Assembly (NCBI GenBank): GCA_902782465.1
Contig: CACZNH010000029.1
Coordinates: 1-50,480, forward strand
DNA from: an uncultured Bacteroidales bacterium
GTDB lineage: Bacteria > Bacteroidota > Bacteroidia > Bacteroidales > Muribaculaceae
Direction: 5' to 3'
DNA length: 50,480 nucleotides
Shown: positions 16,365 through 26,990 of the stretch, in pieces
Layout of the letters: each line of letters starts with the position of its first letter
How positions within the stretch are numbered: position 1 is the first letter of the stretch
The notes under the pieces: generated by a model
Databases searched by the model: none
What the model was told of the DNA's origin: nothing
The model's input: the letters and a program-made list of their open reading frames with translations, nothing else
Made by a program: the position numbers and the translations under genes

Positions 16365-19300
16365 ATGAAAAAGTTATATATGATTTTGGCAGCCATGACG
16401 CTGCTCTCAATGTCGCTTAATGCGCAATTGCTGCCCGAATTCCAAAGACTGAAGGTCGACAAGACCCAAACCACGGAACTCCGCAACGGCAAACATTTCA
16501 ATGTTTCGCAATCCCCTAACAGATCTAATGCTGCCGAGGGTAAATGCAACCAGCCTGGTTCCTTGCAGATGAAAGGCAAGAACGGCAAGATGATGGCGCC
16601 CAAGGCTCCACTCAAAGTCCTGAATGACGGCGAGTACTACGTTGGTCCTTACACCACCGACGAATTCAGCACCAATGGTCTCGGATTTGGAGATCAGTAC
16701 AACCAAGATCAAAGCATTCTTTTGGGTGTGATTCTGAATCGTTCGGAGTTTGAGGAACATATAGGTGACGAAATCGTCGGCTTCCGCTTTGCACTTGCAG
16801 GCACTGGAGTACTTCCTGTGTTTGAGTTTGCTATGCTTCCTTATCATGATGATGAATCTTCACTTTATTTTGACCAAGACAATCTGAAAGAGTGGGGCAT
16901 GGAAGAATGGAATCAGCCGACCACAACCACATCTAACGTAACATTCACACCTGAAAACGGTTATAATCAATCAACATCTATAACGAGTGATGGTGTTACT
17001 ATAAGTACTACTAGCGGAGAATTAACTTATTATTCTAATTTCCGCTTCTATTCCGGCTCTACCACAACCATTTCTGTGGCCTCTGGTACGATTACTAGCA
17101 TTCAATTCACTGGTGTAAACCGTTATGCGGTAAGCAACTGGACTGCTAGTACTGGCACGTTGTCCACTAGTGGCAACAATGGCACTTGGACTGGTAATGC
17201 TCAAAGCGTTAGCTTTACCGCAAGTTCTCAGGTTCGCTGCACACAGATTGTCGTTACCGTTACCGATACTTCCACGCCCACATATCAAATTCTTAATTGT
17301 GGCCAGTGGCATGAATATCGCTTGAGCGAGCCTATAGAGTTCAATGTTGCTAGCGATGTAACTAAACTTTTCCTTGGATATAGCTACTATCAGGAGTTAA
17401 CAAGTGGTTCTAATTTTGAGCACTATCCCATTGCTGTTAATCCCAACAGCACAGGACACGATCACATGGCGCTTATGTATGCTGATGCATCGTCAACTTC
17501 AACACCTAATTATCAGCGCTCTTGGTGGCTTTGGGACTTCAGTGGGGTTGGTGACCTTGCCGTTCAGCTGATCTTCAAGAGTGAACTCGAGAAGACGGCT
17601 ACTCCGACCATTACGGTTACTCCTGGCAGCAATGCTTACACTGTGACTGCTACTGGTAACGGAACCGTGACACTGACCGTTGGTGACCAGACCGTAGAGG
17701 GTCAGGGAACTGTTACCATCACAGTACCGGTAACTCCCGACGACCAGAATCTGACGGCTACTGCTACCGCTCAGGAAGAGGGCAAGCGCGTCAGCGATCC
17801 TGCTACCCAGGCTGTCAACATTCCCGGTGCTGGCCGCACTCCGATGCCTACCATCAACGTTGTATGGAATGGTGACCAGTGCACCATCACCGCCACCGGT
17901 AATGGCGAGGTTCACATGTATATTGACGGTGTTGAGGTAGACCAGCCCTACATTGTTGAGGAAGGCTCTACCGCCAAGACTATTGTCGTGACTGCCACCG
18001 CACAGGAGGATGGCTTGGCCATCAGTAATACCGCCACCAGGACGGTTGAGATTCCCGCTTTGAACACCTCTGGTTGGGATCAACTTGACGGTACTTACAG
18101 CAGCAACCAGAACGTTGACTTTGGTAAGATTCTGTTCGTTGACCGTTTCTCGGTATCGACTGCCAACGATGAGCATCCTTACGGATACGACTATGTGATG
18201 AAGGAGACCAAGGGCCAGAAGCGTAAAACCAACACCGTGCCCGTTGAAGTACAGCACACTGGTGTTGACGTGGGTGCTTATGCTACCCTCGACCAGGTGA
18301 ACCTTGATGTTGACCGCCAGCATGTTGCACTTGACGTGCTCAATGCCGAGCAGAAACTCTACCTGTCGCCCTCGTCCAAGATCTTCTACTACACGCTGCA
18401 ACGCGGCCAGGCCAAGAACACGCGACCCACTAGCTACATGTCAGTCATGCAGCGTCAGGGTTCAGGTAATTATATGGAATTGTTGGGCACCGGCGGCAAC
18501 AACGTCAGCGAAACTGAGGGTGTTCCCGCAGCCACTTTCTACTACCGCATGGACGATAGGGACGTCACCACCGGTATCTACGGTCAGGACTTCATGGCCT
18601 ATGTACCCGTTGTTTGGACCTATGGTTATGACCGTGTAGGATATAATCCCAACGATCCTGTTCACAACAGCTATGGTGCTCCCATCTGGAGGACTGGTGC
18701 CGGTATGGTGGCCAACATCCACGGCCAGGTACAGGCCCAGACCGGCAGCAAGTGGACCGTATGGAATGATCCCAACGGCAAGAAGTGCTGTCTGTTCCGT
18801 GCTCACCTCGATGCTGACGGTCTGCTGCCCAGCGATGGCAGTGACACCATCAACGTGAACTATGAGCCCTACATGTTCCGCATCTGGGTTGTTTGCGACT
18901 CACTGCGCAACTATAGTGTTGCCGAGAGTGGTTTCATGGTTGACGGCGGCGCCTACGGCGACACCATCATGTGGCTTGCCGACGTTCCCTGCCGTTACAT
19001 TGAGGACCTCCACGCCTATGACCAGCACCTGAACTACGGTAACATCGACCAGCAGGAAAGCTATACCAACCAGTTGGTATTCGGTGCTAACGCCGGTTCA
19101 CATCCCACCTTCATCATCCGCTTCTACTACAGGGCTGCTGACCACACCGCAGCTACTGCAGGAATGCGCGGCAACCGTGATGGCGGCGGTAATGGTTATG
19201 GTGCAGCCGAGGGTGGCTACGATCCCGGCAATCCCGGAACGGGCATCACCGAGGCCCAGTATGAAGGCACTGTGGTAAGTCAGACTTACTATAATGCCCA

Positions 19301-19394
19301 GGGTATGAAGAGCGACAAGCCCTTCGATGGCCTGAACATCATCGTTACCCGCTACAGCGACGGCACCACCAGCACCACCAAGGTGATGCGCTAA
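16365..19394 (+). CDS. Large secreted multi-domain protein with type IX-like C-terminal sorting tail
   Basis: This 1009-residue protein has a signal peptide (MKKLYMILAAMTLLSMSLNA). A beta domain occurs at about 80-185 and 305-400 and appears interrupted by a Ser/Thr-rich module at about 187-304 ('DGVTISTTSGELTYYSNFRF'). Two tandem Ig-like repeats follow at about 407-570 ('VTATGNGTVTLTV', 'ITATGNGEVHMYI'), then a long unrecognised region. The C-terminus 'YYNAQGMKSDKPFDGLNIIV' and 'YSDGTTSTTKVMR' resembles a type IX sorting domain, consistent with PorU in the same window. The part from about 16.65 to 17.56 kb looks more AT-rich than the rest. Function unknown; probably surface-attached. Confidence 0.78.
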   Translation: MKKLYMILAAMTLLSMSLNAQLLPEFQRLKVDKTQTTELRNGKHFNVSQSPNRSNAAEGKCNQPGSLQMKGKNGKMMAPKAPLKVLNDGEYYVGPYTTDEFSTNGLGFGDQYNQDQSILLGVILNRSEFEEHIGDEIVGFRFALAGTGVLPVFEFAMLPYHDDESSLYFDQDNLKEWGMEEWNQPTTTTSNVTFTPENGYNQSTSITSDGVTISTTSGELTYYSNFRFYSGSTTTISVASGTITSIQFTGVNRYAVSNWTASTGTLSTSGNNGTWTGNAQSVSFTASSQVRCTQIVVTVTDTSTPTYQILNCGQWHEYRLSEPIEFNVASDVTKLFLGYSYYQELTSGSNFEHYPIAVNPNSTGHDHMALMYADASSTSTPNYQRSWWLWDFSGVGDLAVQLIFKSELEKTATPTITVTPGSNAYTVTATGNGTVTLTVGDQTVEGQGTVTITVPVTPDDQNLTATATAQEEGKRVSDPATQAVNIPGAGRTPMPTINVVWNGDQCTITATGNGEVHMYIDGVEVDQPYIVEEGSTAKTIVVTATAQEDGLAISNTATRTVEIPALNTSGWDQLDGTYSSNQNVDFGKILFVDRFSVSTANDEHPYGYDYVMKETKGQKRKTNTVPVEVQHTGVDVGAYATLDQVNLDVDRQHVALDVLNAEQKLYLSPSSKIFYYTLQRGQAKNTRPTSYMSVMQRQGSGNYMELLGTGGNNVSETEGVPAATFYYRMDDRDVTTGIYGQDFMAYVPVVWTYGYDRVGYNPNDPVHNSYGAPIWRTGAGMVANIHGQVQAQTGSKWTVWNDPNGKKCCLFRAHLDADGLLPSDGSDTINVNYEPYMFRIWVVCDSLRNYSVAESGFMVDGGAYGDTIMWLADVPCRYIEDLHAYDQHLNYGNIDQQESYTNQLVFGANAGSHPTFIIRFYYRAADHTAATAGMRGNRDGGGNGYGAAEGGYDPGNPGTGITEAQYEGTVVSQTYYNAQGMKSDKPFDGLNIIVTRYSDGTTSTTKVMR

Positions 19395-19468
19395 TCAATG
19401 CTGAAAAAAACTGCCTGTGAAGGTAGGGTTAAGTAATTTTTCATAAATTTTAAAGAAAACAATTGAGG

Positions 19469-19500
19469 AGGGGTGCCCGTGTGGGCATCCCCTCTTCTTT
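19469..19500 (+). terminator. Terminator of the secreted-protein pair
   Basis: AGGGGTGCCC pairs with GGGCATCCCCT (one bulge, loop GTGT) and is followed by the pyrimidine run CTTCTTTTCC. Confidence 0.7.
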
Positions 19501-19515
19501 TCCTCCTCTCCCTTC

Positions 19516-19553
19516 ATCAAACAACATGAACAACGTTGTCATTGTTGTTTGAT
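19516..19553. repeat. 38-bp near-perfect palindrome built of ACAAC/GTTGT units
   Basis: The sequence from ATCAAACAACA to TTGTTGTTTGAT is almost its own reverse complement, centred on ACAACGTTGT. Its left half (CATCAAACAAC, x, TGAACAACGTTG) returns at 31122-31145 beside the GxxExxY gene. Confidence 0.7.
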
Positions 19554-19568
19554 AAAGAGTGCGGATGC

Positions 19569-19660
19569 CATAAAATTCGTAAAATTCGCGTAATTCGTGG
19601 ACAGATAAGAAGAGAGCGCGTCAGCCCAAAATCCCATAGATCCGTTTAATTCGCCGACAG
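19569..19660. repeat. AATTCG-type intergenic repeat (copy 2)
   Basis: This gap carries the same motif chain as 10475-10530 (AATTCG, CGT, AATTCG, TGGACAGA), then CGCGTCAGCCCA and another AATTCG. Nothing coding is visible between 19503 and 19700. Confidence 0.6.
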
Positions 19661-19725
19661 AAAAGAAAAGGTACGCGCCAGCCCTCAGAAATCTCAGACT
19701 AATCAGTTGTTTGAAAGTTTTTGTG

Positions 19726-19733
19726 TATCTTTG
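19726..19733 (+). promoter_or_regulatory. -7 box (TATCTTTG) almost touching the ABC exporter start codon
   Basis: TATCTTTG ends only 5 bp before the ATG at 19739, so the transcript would start at or next to the start codon. A TTG at 19707-19709 is the best upstream element (16 bp). Confidence 0.55.
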
Positions 19734-19738
19734 CAGGC

Positions 19739-21564
<1,826 letters not shown>

Positions 21565-21565
<1 letters not shown>

Positions 21566-21630
21566 ACGCCGCTGGCGTTTAGTGAGGAATGTAGGGCCTC
21601 GCCTTGGCGTGGCCGCCCGTCAGGCGACAG
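21565..21630. repeat. Short hairpin cluster after the ABC exporter gene
   Basis: AAACGCC-gctg-GGCGTTT starts at the stop codon and may help end transcription. It is followed by GGCCTCGCC-type and GCCCGTCAGGC-type small palindromes like those at 11.8 and 13.4 kb. Confidence 0.5.
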
Positions 21631-21689
21631 CAATCTTACTTAAAACTAAAAACTTAAAACTAAAATTTTTCAAAAAATAATGTAGTTTT

Positions 21690-21716
21690 TTAGCTACTTC
21701 TTGCGTCTAAAGGATG
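21690..21716 (+). promoter_or_regulatory. Possible ECF-type promoter of the sigma-factor gene
   Basis: No TAnnTTTG box precedes the sigma gene. Instead a GCGTCTAAA block (about 21704-21712) stands about 15-20 bp after a T-run with TAGCTAC, a layout compatible with an ECF-sigma promoter and thus autoregulation. This is inference from arrangement only. Confidence 0.3.
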
Positions 21717-21730
21717 TAAAGTAAAAAACA

Positions 21731-22204
21731 ATGGAATTGAACGAGAACCAATTCGCACAACTCATCCGCGAGAACAAGGGCACCATCTACACCGTGTGCT
21801 ACATGTTCTCCAAGGACAAGGAGGAGGTCGATGACCTCTTCCAGGAAGCCCTTATCAAGTTGTGGCAGGGCCTCGCCTCCTTCAAGGGGGAGAGCGACTT
21901 GAAGACATGGATCTACAAGGTGACACTCAACTCCTGTATCTCCATCGACCGCAAGAAAAAGACCCGCGTGACGCAGCCGCTGATGGAAGGCATCAACCTG
22001 TTTGACAAAAACGATGCCGACAACCGTCAGACCGACATGCTGCATGCACGCATACAGCGCCTGCAACCCTTTGACCGCGCCATCGTTCTACTATGGCTCG
22101 AGAACATGAGCTACCAGGAAATCGCGCTCATCGTCGGCATCGACGTCAAGAACGTGTCTGTGAGACTGCATCGCATCAAGGAACAACTCAAACAAATGAA
22201 CTAA
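21731..22204 (+). CDS. ECF-family RNA polymerase sigma factor
   Basis: This 157-residue protein has sigma region 2 ('DLFQEALIKLWQGLASFKGE', then 'SDLKTWIYKVTLN') and region 4 with a helix-turn-helix ('MSYQEIALIVGIDVKNVSVR'), and no regions 1 or 3, as in extracytoplasmic-function sigma factors. It directs RNA polymerase to a small regulon. It is 15 bp upstream of a gene for a four-helix membrane protein, a common arrangement in Bacteroidota in which the partner may act as anti-sigma or sensor, though no zinc-type anti-sigma motif is present. Confidence 0.9.
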   Translation: MELNENQFAQLIRENKGTIYTVCYMFSKDKEEVDDLFQEALIKLWQGLASFKGESDLKTWIYKVTLNSCISIDRKKKTRVTQPLMEGINLFDKNDADNRQTDMLHARIQRLQPFDRAIVLLWLENMSYQEIALIVGIDVKNVSVRLHRIKEQLKQMN

Positions 22205-22219
22205 AAAACGCACAAAACA

Positions 22220-22831
22220 ATGGAAAATCCCAACAATATCACCAATAACGAGTTCAACGAACTCGACGACATGCGCCAGCAAATCAACGCCATCAAGGAT
22301 AAAGTGGAAGAGCAGGGACACCTCAACGTACGCCTGGTCAAAGACGCCATCAGGGGCAAGATGAAGGGCGTCCACCACACAATCATGCTCCTGGCCGTCG
22401 CCACCATGCTCTGCATGCCGCTGTTCATCTGGATGAAATATGAGGAGAACCTCTCGTGGCCGCTCATCATTGTCACCATCGTCATGATGCTCGGCTCACT
22501 CATCGCCGACTACTTCATCAACCGCATCGACGTCAGCCGCATGGGCGACGACATGGTCGAGACCGCACGCCGCCTCACCCAGATGAAGGCACACCGCAGC
22601 AAGGCCCACCGCATCAGCCTCACCGCAGCGCTGCTGTGGCTCTTGTGGTTCATCTACGAGTTCTACACCAGCCACCTGTCGATGGGTGTCGAGGCAGCGC
22701 GCCTGTCGGTCATCCCCCTGATTGTGGGAGCCACGCTGGGCGCCACACTGGGCGTCTTCATCTACCACAAGATGCAATGTGCCAACGACGAGATGATACG
22801 TCAAATCAACGAAATCACCCGCGACCAGTAA
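22220..22831 (+). CDS. Membrane protein paired with the ECF sigma factor
   Basis: This 203-residue protein has a soluble helical N-terminus (residues 1-55, acidic, coiled-coil-like), two helices at about 56-95 ('HTIMLLAVATMLCMPLFIW', 'PLIIVTIVMMLGSLIADYF'), a basic loop, and two more helices near 133-152 and 163-185. It is co-transcribed with the sigma gene. A role as membrane-bound controller of that sigma factor is inferred from position only; no family was recognised. Confidence 0.75.
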   Translation: MENPNNITNNEFNELDDMRQQINAIKDKVEEQGHLNVRLVKDAIRGKMKGVHHTIMLLAVATMLCMPLFIWMKYEENLSWPLIIVTIVMMLGSLIADYFINRIDVSRMGDDMVETARRLTQMKAHRSKAHRISLTAALLWLLWFIYEFYTSHLSMGVEAARLSVIPLIVGATLGATLGVFIYHKMQCANDEMIRQINEITRDQ

Positions 22832-22852
22832 CCCCTGGCGCCCCCGCCAGCA

Positions 22853-22955
22853 GTGAGGAGTGAGGAGTGAGGAAAGTGGAGTGAGGAAAGTGGGGTGAGG
22901 AAAGTGGAGTGAGGAGAGCCACCCCGGTCCCCCATGGCGAGGCTCCGCCTCGCCC
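22853..22955. repeat. GTGAGGA purine repeat followed by a perfect hairpin
   Basis: About eight GTGAGGA or GTGGAGT-like units run from 22853 to 22917, followed by GGCGAGGC-tcc-GCCTCGCC (22936-22954). The purine units resemble those inside the end of rbfA (28855-28888). Confidence 0.7.
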
Positions 22956-22981
22956 CACAAAACAATAAAAATCCCCTCCGA

Positions 22982-23013
22982 TTTGGAGAAACGATAAATT
23001 GGCATTATCTTTG
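22982..23013 (+). promoter_or_regulatory. Promoter (TTTG-N20-TATCTTTG) of the M16 peptidase gene
   Basis: TTTG at 22982-22985 and TATCTTTG at 23006-23013 are exactly 20 bp apart. The leader to the ATG at 23169 is about 150 nt and contains a C-run (CCCCCC) and a T-run near 23085-23100. Confidence 0.75.
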
Positions 23014-23168
23014 CAAGTTAGATGAGTAGCAACGGAGCATCGTGACGTCGCCAAAGACAAAATATTAACGACTTTTAACGTTCCCCCCGCTACTTTTTTA
23101 AAGACTTGAGAGAGCCTAAAATAAGAGGAATTAATCATTTTATTCAATAATAACCAATTTACAACTAC

Positions 23169-26000
23169 ATGAGAATGAAGAAATTATTTGCTGCAATGTT
23201 CATGATGGTCATGGCATTCAGCGTGAACGTCACCCGAGCTCAGCAGATGGGTCCTATCCCCGTTGACGACCAGGTACGTGTCGGTAAGTTGGACTGCGGA
23301 CTGACCTACTACATCCGCCACAACGACTATCCCGAGCACCGCGTGAACTTTTACATCGCACAGCGCGTCGGCTCCATCCAGGAGGAGGAGAACCAGCGTG
23401 GTCTCGCCCACTTCCTGGAGCACATGGCCTTCAACGGCAGTGAGCACTTCAACGGCGAGGGCAAGGGCATTATCGACTACACCCGCTCGCTGGGTGTCGC
23501 CTTTGGCCAGGAAATGAACGCTTACACCAGCATCGCCGAGACCGTTTACAACATTGACAACGTGCCCAGCGACCGCCAGAGCGCCATCGACTCGTGTCTG
23601 CTCATCCTCAAGGACTGGAGCAACGGCCTGCTGCTCACCGACGAGGAAATCGACAAGGAGCGCGGCGTTATCCACGAGGAGTGGCGCGTGCGCCGCAGCG
23701 CCATGCAGCGCATGCTCGAGAACCAGCTCGAGAAGCTCTATCCCGGCTCGAAGTACGGCCGCCGCATGCCCATCGGTCTGATGGAAATCGTGGACAACTT
23801 CCCCTATCAGGACCTGCGCGACTACTACCACAAGTGGTATCGTCCCGACAACCAGGCACTGGTCATCGTGGGTGACGTCGATGTGGACCACATCGAGGCC
23901 CAGATCAAGGAGCTCTACAAGGATTGCGTCCTCGACCCCAACGCCGCACAGGTGGTTGACGAGCCCGTGCCCGACAACGAGCAGCCCATTATCGCTATCG
24001 ACAAGGACAAGGAGCAGCAGTTCAGCCAGGTAACCGTGATGTTCAAGCACGAAGCCTTCCCCAAGGAGATGAAGGGCGACATCGTGTACATGCTCATGGA
24101 CTACGGCACCGAGATGATGAGCGCCATGCTCAACGAGCGACTGAGCGACAAGGCACAGGAGCCCGACTGCCCCTTCATCCAGGCCTATGCCTACGATGAC
24201 GACTACCTGCTGGCCAACACCGTCGACGCCTTCACCCTGAGCGTGCTGCCCAAGGAAGGCCAGACCGAGGCCGCTGTCGAGGCCGTCGTTACCGAGGCCA
24301 TGCGTGCCGCCAAGCACGGTTTCACCGATTCAGAGTATATCCGCGCCAAGGAAGAGTACCTGAGCCAGCTCGAGAAACAGTACAACGAGCGCAACAAGAT
24401 TCCCAATGCACGTCTTGCCTCGATGTACTACCGCAACTACCTCGACAACGAGCCCATGCCCTCGATTGAGCAGGAATACGAGCTCATGAGCCAGATTGTG
24501 CCCATGATTCCCATCGACATCGTTAACCAGCTGCTCCCCGAAATCATTACCACCGACGGTACCAACCTCGTTGTGATGAACTTCAACCAGGAGAAGGACG
24601 ATGCCGTTTATCCTACCTACGAGAGCCTGAAGGGCGCCATCGACAACGGTCTGAACGCCGAGGTCGAGGCATTCGTTGACAACGTGAAGCAGGAGCCCCT
24701 CATTACCAAGCTCCCCAAGGCAGGCAAAATCAAAAAGGAAAGCACCAACGACCTGTTCGGTTACAAGGAGCTCGTGCTGAGCAACGGTGCACACGTCATC
24801 CTCAAGAAGACCGACTTCAAGGAGAACGAGATCCGCATGAGCGCTGTACGTCGCGGTGGCAACTCGCTGCTCACCGAGAAGGATTGGGCCAACATGAAGA
24901 TGATGGACGGCATCACCGAGGTGAGCGGTCTGGGCAACTTCTCGTCCACCGACCTCGAGAAGGCTCTCGCCGGCAAGCAGGCCAGCGTCAGCATGAACAT
25001 GGGCAACGAGTATGACGAGATCAGCGGTAACTCCACCGTCAAGGACCTGGAGACCATGTTCCAGCTCCTCTACCTCAAGTTCACCAACATCACCAAGGAC
25101 GACAAGGGTTACAACCTGCTCACGTCGATGCTCGAAACCCAGCTCAAGAACAAGGGTCTGGCTCCCGAATCGGCATTCAGCGACTCCATCTCCTACATCA
25201 TGGGCAACCACGAGTGGCGCAGCAAGCCCTTCGACGTTGACGCCCTGAAGGAGCTCAACTATGACCGTGCCCTCCAGATTGCTAAGGAGCACACCGCCAA
25301 CGCTGCCGACTACACCTTCATCTTTGTCGGCGCATTCGACGAGGCCACCATCCTGCCCCTCATCGAGCAGTATGTTGCCAGCCTGCCCGCCAAGAAGGGT
25401 AACCCCTCGCAGTGGGGCAAGCTCGAGAGCCATCCCCAGGGCGAGACCGTTTGCCACTTCTCTCGCAAGATGGAGACCCCCAAGGCCTATGCTTTCTTGA
25501 CATTCTTCGATGACAAGACGCCTTATAGCCTCGAGAACGACATCAAGGCTGATATGCTGGCCGATGTACTCGACAAGATTTACATGCAGAAGATCCGTGA
25601 GGATGCCGGTGCAGCCTACTCGACCAGCACCTTCGGTCGCTGCGGCTTCGAGGGCAGCAACACCTTCACCGCAATCCTCAACGTGTGCCCCGTCAAGCCC
25701 GAATTCGCCGACCTGGCACTCAAGATCCTCAAGGAAGAAATGCAGGGAGTCACCAGCAACGTTGACGCCAGCACCCTCAAGGACATCAAGGAGAACATGA
25801 TCAAGAGCTACAACACCAGCATCAAGGAGAACCAGTACTGGGTGAACATCATCAGGACCAGCATCCTGATGGGCGCCGACCGTCACACCGGCTTCGTTGA
25901 CCTCGTCAACGCTCAGACGCCTGAGTCGATTGCCGCCTTTGCTCGCCAGATTCTCAACGCTGGCAACAGCATCGAGGTACTCATGCTCCCCGAGGAGTAA
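23169..26000 (+). CDS. Secreted M16 (insulinase-family) zinc metallopeptidase
   Basis: This 943-residue protein has a signal peptide (residues 1-24), then the M16 active domain with the inverted zinc motif HFLEH (residues 81-85) in 'RGLAHFLEHMAFNGSEHF' and the downstream glutamate region 'EIDKERGVIHEEWR'. A second M16 domain pair occupies the C-terminal half without the zinc motif, as in two-domain pitrilysin/PqqL-like enzymes. It would degrade peptides in the periplasm. It is a monocistronic gene with a strong promoter and terminator. The start at 23169 (MRMKK) could also be 23175 (MKK). Confidence 0.9.
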   Translation: MRMKKLFAAMFMMVMAFSVNVTRAQQMGPIPVDDQVRVGKLDCGLTYYIRHNDYPEHRVNFYIAQRVGSIQEEENQRGLAHFLEHMAFNGSEHFNGEGKGIIDYTRSLGVAFGQEMNAYTSIAETVYNIDNVPSDRQSAIDSCLLILKDWSNGLLLTDEEIDKERGVIHEEWRVRRSAMQRMLENQLEKLYPGSKYGRRMPIGLMEIVDNFPYQDLRDYYHKWYRPDNQALVIVGDVDVDHIEAQIKELYKDCVLDPNAAQVVDEPVPDNEQPIIAIDKDKEQQFSQVTVMFKHEAFPKEMKGDIVYMLMDYGTEMMSAMLNERLSDKAQEPDCPFIQAYAYDDDYLLANTVDAFTLSVLPKEGQTEAAVEAVVTEAMRAAKHGFTDSEYIRAKEEYLSQLEKQYNERNKIPNARLASMYYRNYLDNEPMPSIEQEYELMSQIVPMIPIDIVNQLLPEIITTDGTNLVVMNFNQEKDDAVYPTYESLKGAIDNGLNAEVEAFVDNVKQEPLITKLPKAGKIKKESTNDLFGYKELVLSNGAHVILKKTDFKENEIRMSAVRRGGNSLLTEKDWANMKMMDGITEVSGLGNFSSTDLEKALAGKQASVSMNMGNEYDEISGNSTVKDLETMFQLLYLKFTNITKDDKGYNLLTSMLETQLKNKGLAPESAFSDSISYIMGNHEWRSKPFDVDALKELNYDRALQIAKEHTANAADYTFIFVGAFDEATILPLIEQYVASLPAKKGNPSQWGKLESHPQGETVCHFSRKMETPKAYAFLTFFDDKTPYSLENDIKADMLADVLDKIYMQKIREDAGAAYSTSTFGRCGFEGSNTFTAILNVCPVKPEFADLALKILKEEMQGVTSNVDASTLKDIKENMIKSYNTSIKENQYWVNIIRTSILMGADRHTGFVDLVNAQTPESIAAFARQILNAGNSIEVLMLPEE

Positions 26001-26027
26001 ATCCCGAGCCCTTAATTACATGACACA

Positions 26028-26063
26028 AAATCAGCCCTGCGCAACCCTGCAGGGCTGATTTTT
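26028..26063 (+). terminator. Terminator of the M16 peptidase gene
   Basis: AAATCAGCCCTGC pairs perfectly with GCAGGGCTGATTT, with TTTT at the 3' side. Confidence 0.9.
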
Positions 26064-26082
26064 ACACCACCAACTAATTTTT

Positions 26083-26138
26083 AATAAAAGTTAAATCGGG
26101 GGGGGTAGTACTTTTTCGGAAGTTCTTATATATCTTTG
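26083..26138 (+). promoter_or_regulatory. G-tract promoter, copy 1 (G8 ... TATCTTTG)
   Basis: TTAATAAAAGTTAAA is followed by eight G (26098-26105), then TACTTT, and TATCTTTG (26131-26138) 25 bp after the G run. The same layout with seven G and the same 25-bp spacing is found at 27553-27607. No normal TTTG element is present. Confidence 0.65.
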
Positions 26139-26165
26139 CATCAACAAATCAAAACGTCCTTGCTT

Positions 26166-26818
26166 ATGAAAAAGTTTCTCTTTATCCTTTCCATGACTGC
26201 ACTGCTTGCCCTGCAAGCCAATGCCGAGACCTTACTGGGTGACCTCAACGGCGACAACGAGGTGAACATCACCGACGTCAACCTGCTGATTGAAGCCATC
26301 TCCACCGGTAACGGCGAAGCAAACTTTGACCTCAACGGCGACGGCAGCATCAACATCACCGACCTCTCGATCCTGTTAGAGATAGCCATGGCCATCGACC
26401 CTGAACCCGACTTCGAAATCGACGGCGAACACGCCACCGGCTGGTGGAATTTAAGGAAGCTGAACCCAATAGCTATTTTCATAACGCCATTACTTTCAAT
26501 TATGGTCCTTATGGAACCAGCTATTGGGATCCTGAACTTAGTTATGAGGAGAACTGCAAAAATATCCCCAATGTACCCTTTTGCTTCGTGCTGGACGGAG
26601 TGCGATATGGACCATCAGTATCAATGAAACGGCCTGCAATATGGTGTAATTATCCAGGTCATTATCCTAAGCCATATAGTGTGGAAATGAATCCTCTTGT
26701 AAAAGGCAACAAGTACTTTTCTGTTCCAGTTGGTGGAACTTTCCATTATGGAATTAGCATCGACGAGGAAACTGGCGAATTATACCTCATTTTTAAAGTT
26801 CTTTATGCTGGCGTATAA
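26166..26818 (+). pseudogene. Dockerin-bearing secreted protein, copy 1, broken after the dockerin
   Basis: From 26166 the frame encodes a signal peptide (MKKFLFILSMTALLALQANA) and two dockerin-like loops ('DLNGDNEVNITDVN', 'DLNGDGSINITDLS'), ending 'GEHATGWW'. The same frame then runs into unrelated residues and stops at 26627. The real continuation is in another frame from about 26444: 'EFKEAEPNSYFHNAITFNY', 'YWDPELSYEEN', 'VPFCFVLDGVRYGP', ending at 26818. This second module is clearly homologous to the one in the copy at 27634-28270. A short segment between GWW and EFKE seems lost, out of frame. Either a pseudogene, a frameshifted product, or a separately translated second half (no good start seen). 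Confidence 0.75.
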
Positions 26819-26840
26819 ATAAAAGATAATGGCCAAAAAT

Positions 26841-26873
26841 CAGGGTGTGCCGCTTCACAGCAGGCGCACCCTG
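26841..26873 (+). terminator. Terminator, identical to the one after copy 2
   Basis: CAGGGTGTGCC pairs with GGCGCACCCTG (one G-U pair), followed by CTTT. The same 33 bases occur at 28302-28334. Confidence 0.75.
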
Positions 26874-26955
26874 CTTTAATGAGGAAGAAATGTGGCTCGA
26901 ACCTTACGTTTCAAGTATTTTTCAAATGAAATTTTCATAAATGGAAAAAAATAAG

Positions 26956-26963
26956 TAATTTTG
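26956..26963 (+). promoter_or_regulatory. -7 box (TAATTTTG) of the toxin-antitoxin pair
   Basis: TAATTTTG matches TAnnTTTG and is 27 bp upstream of the antitoxin start codon. Confidence 0.55.
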
Positions 26964-26990
26964 CATCATTAACTTATAATCTTTATCATT

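Noticed and set aside
22031-22204. The 203-residue partner of the sigma factor as a standard zinc-type anti-sigma factor
   Set aside because: No HxxxCxxC motif and four membrane helices; only the gene order supports a regulatory link, so the function was left open.
24330-25886. 518-codon minus-strand open frame opposite the M16 peptidase
   Set aside because: Antisense shadow of a gene with clear family features.
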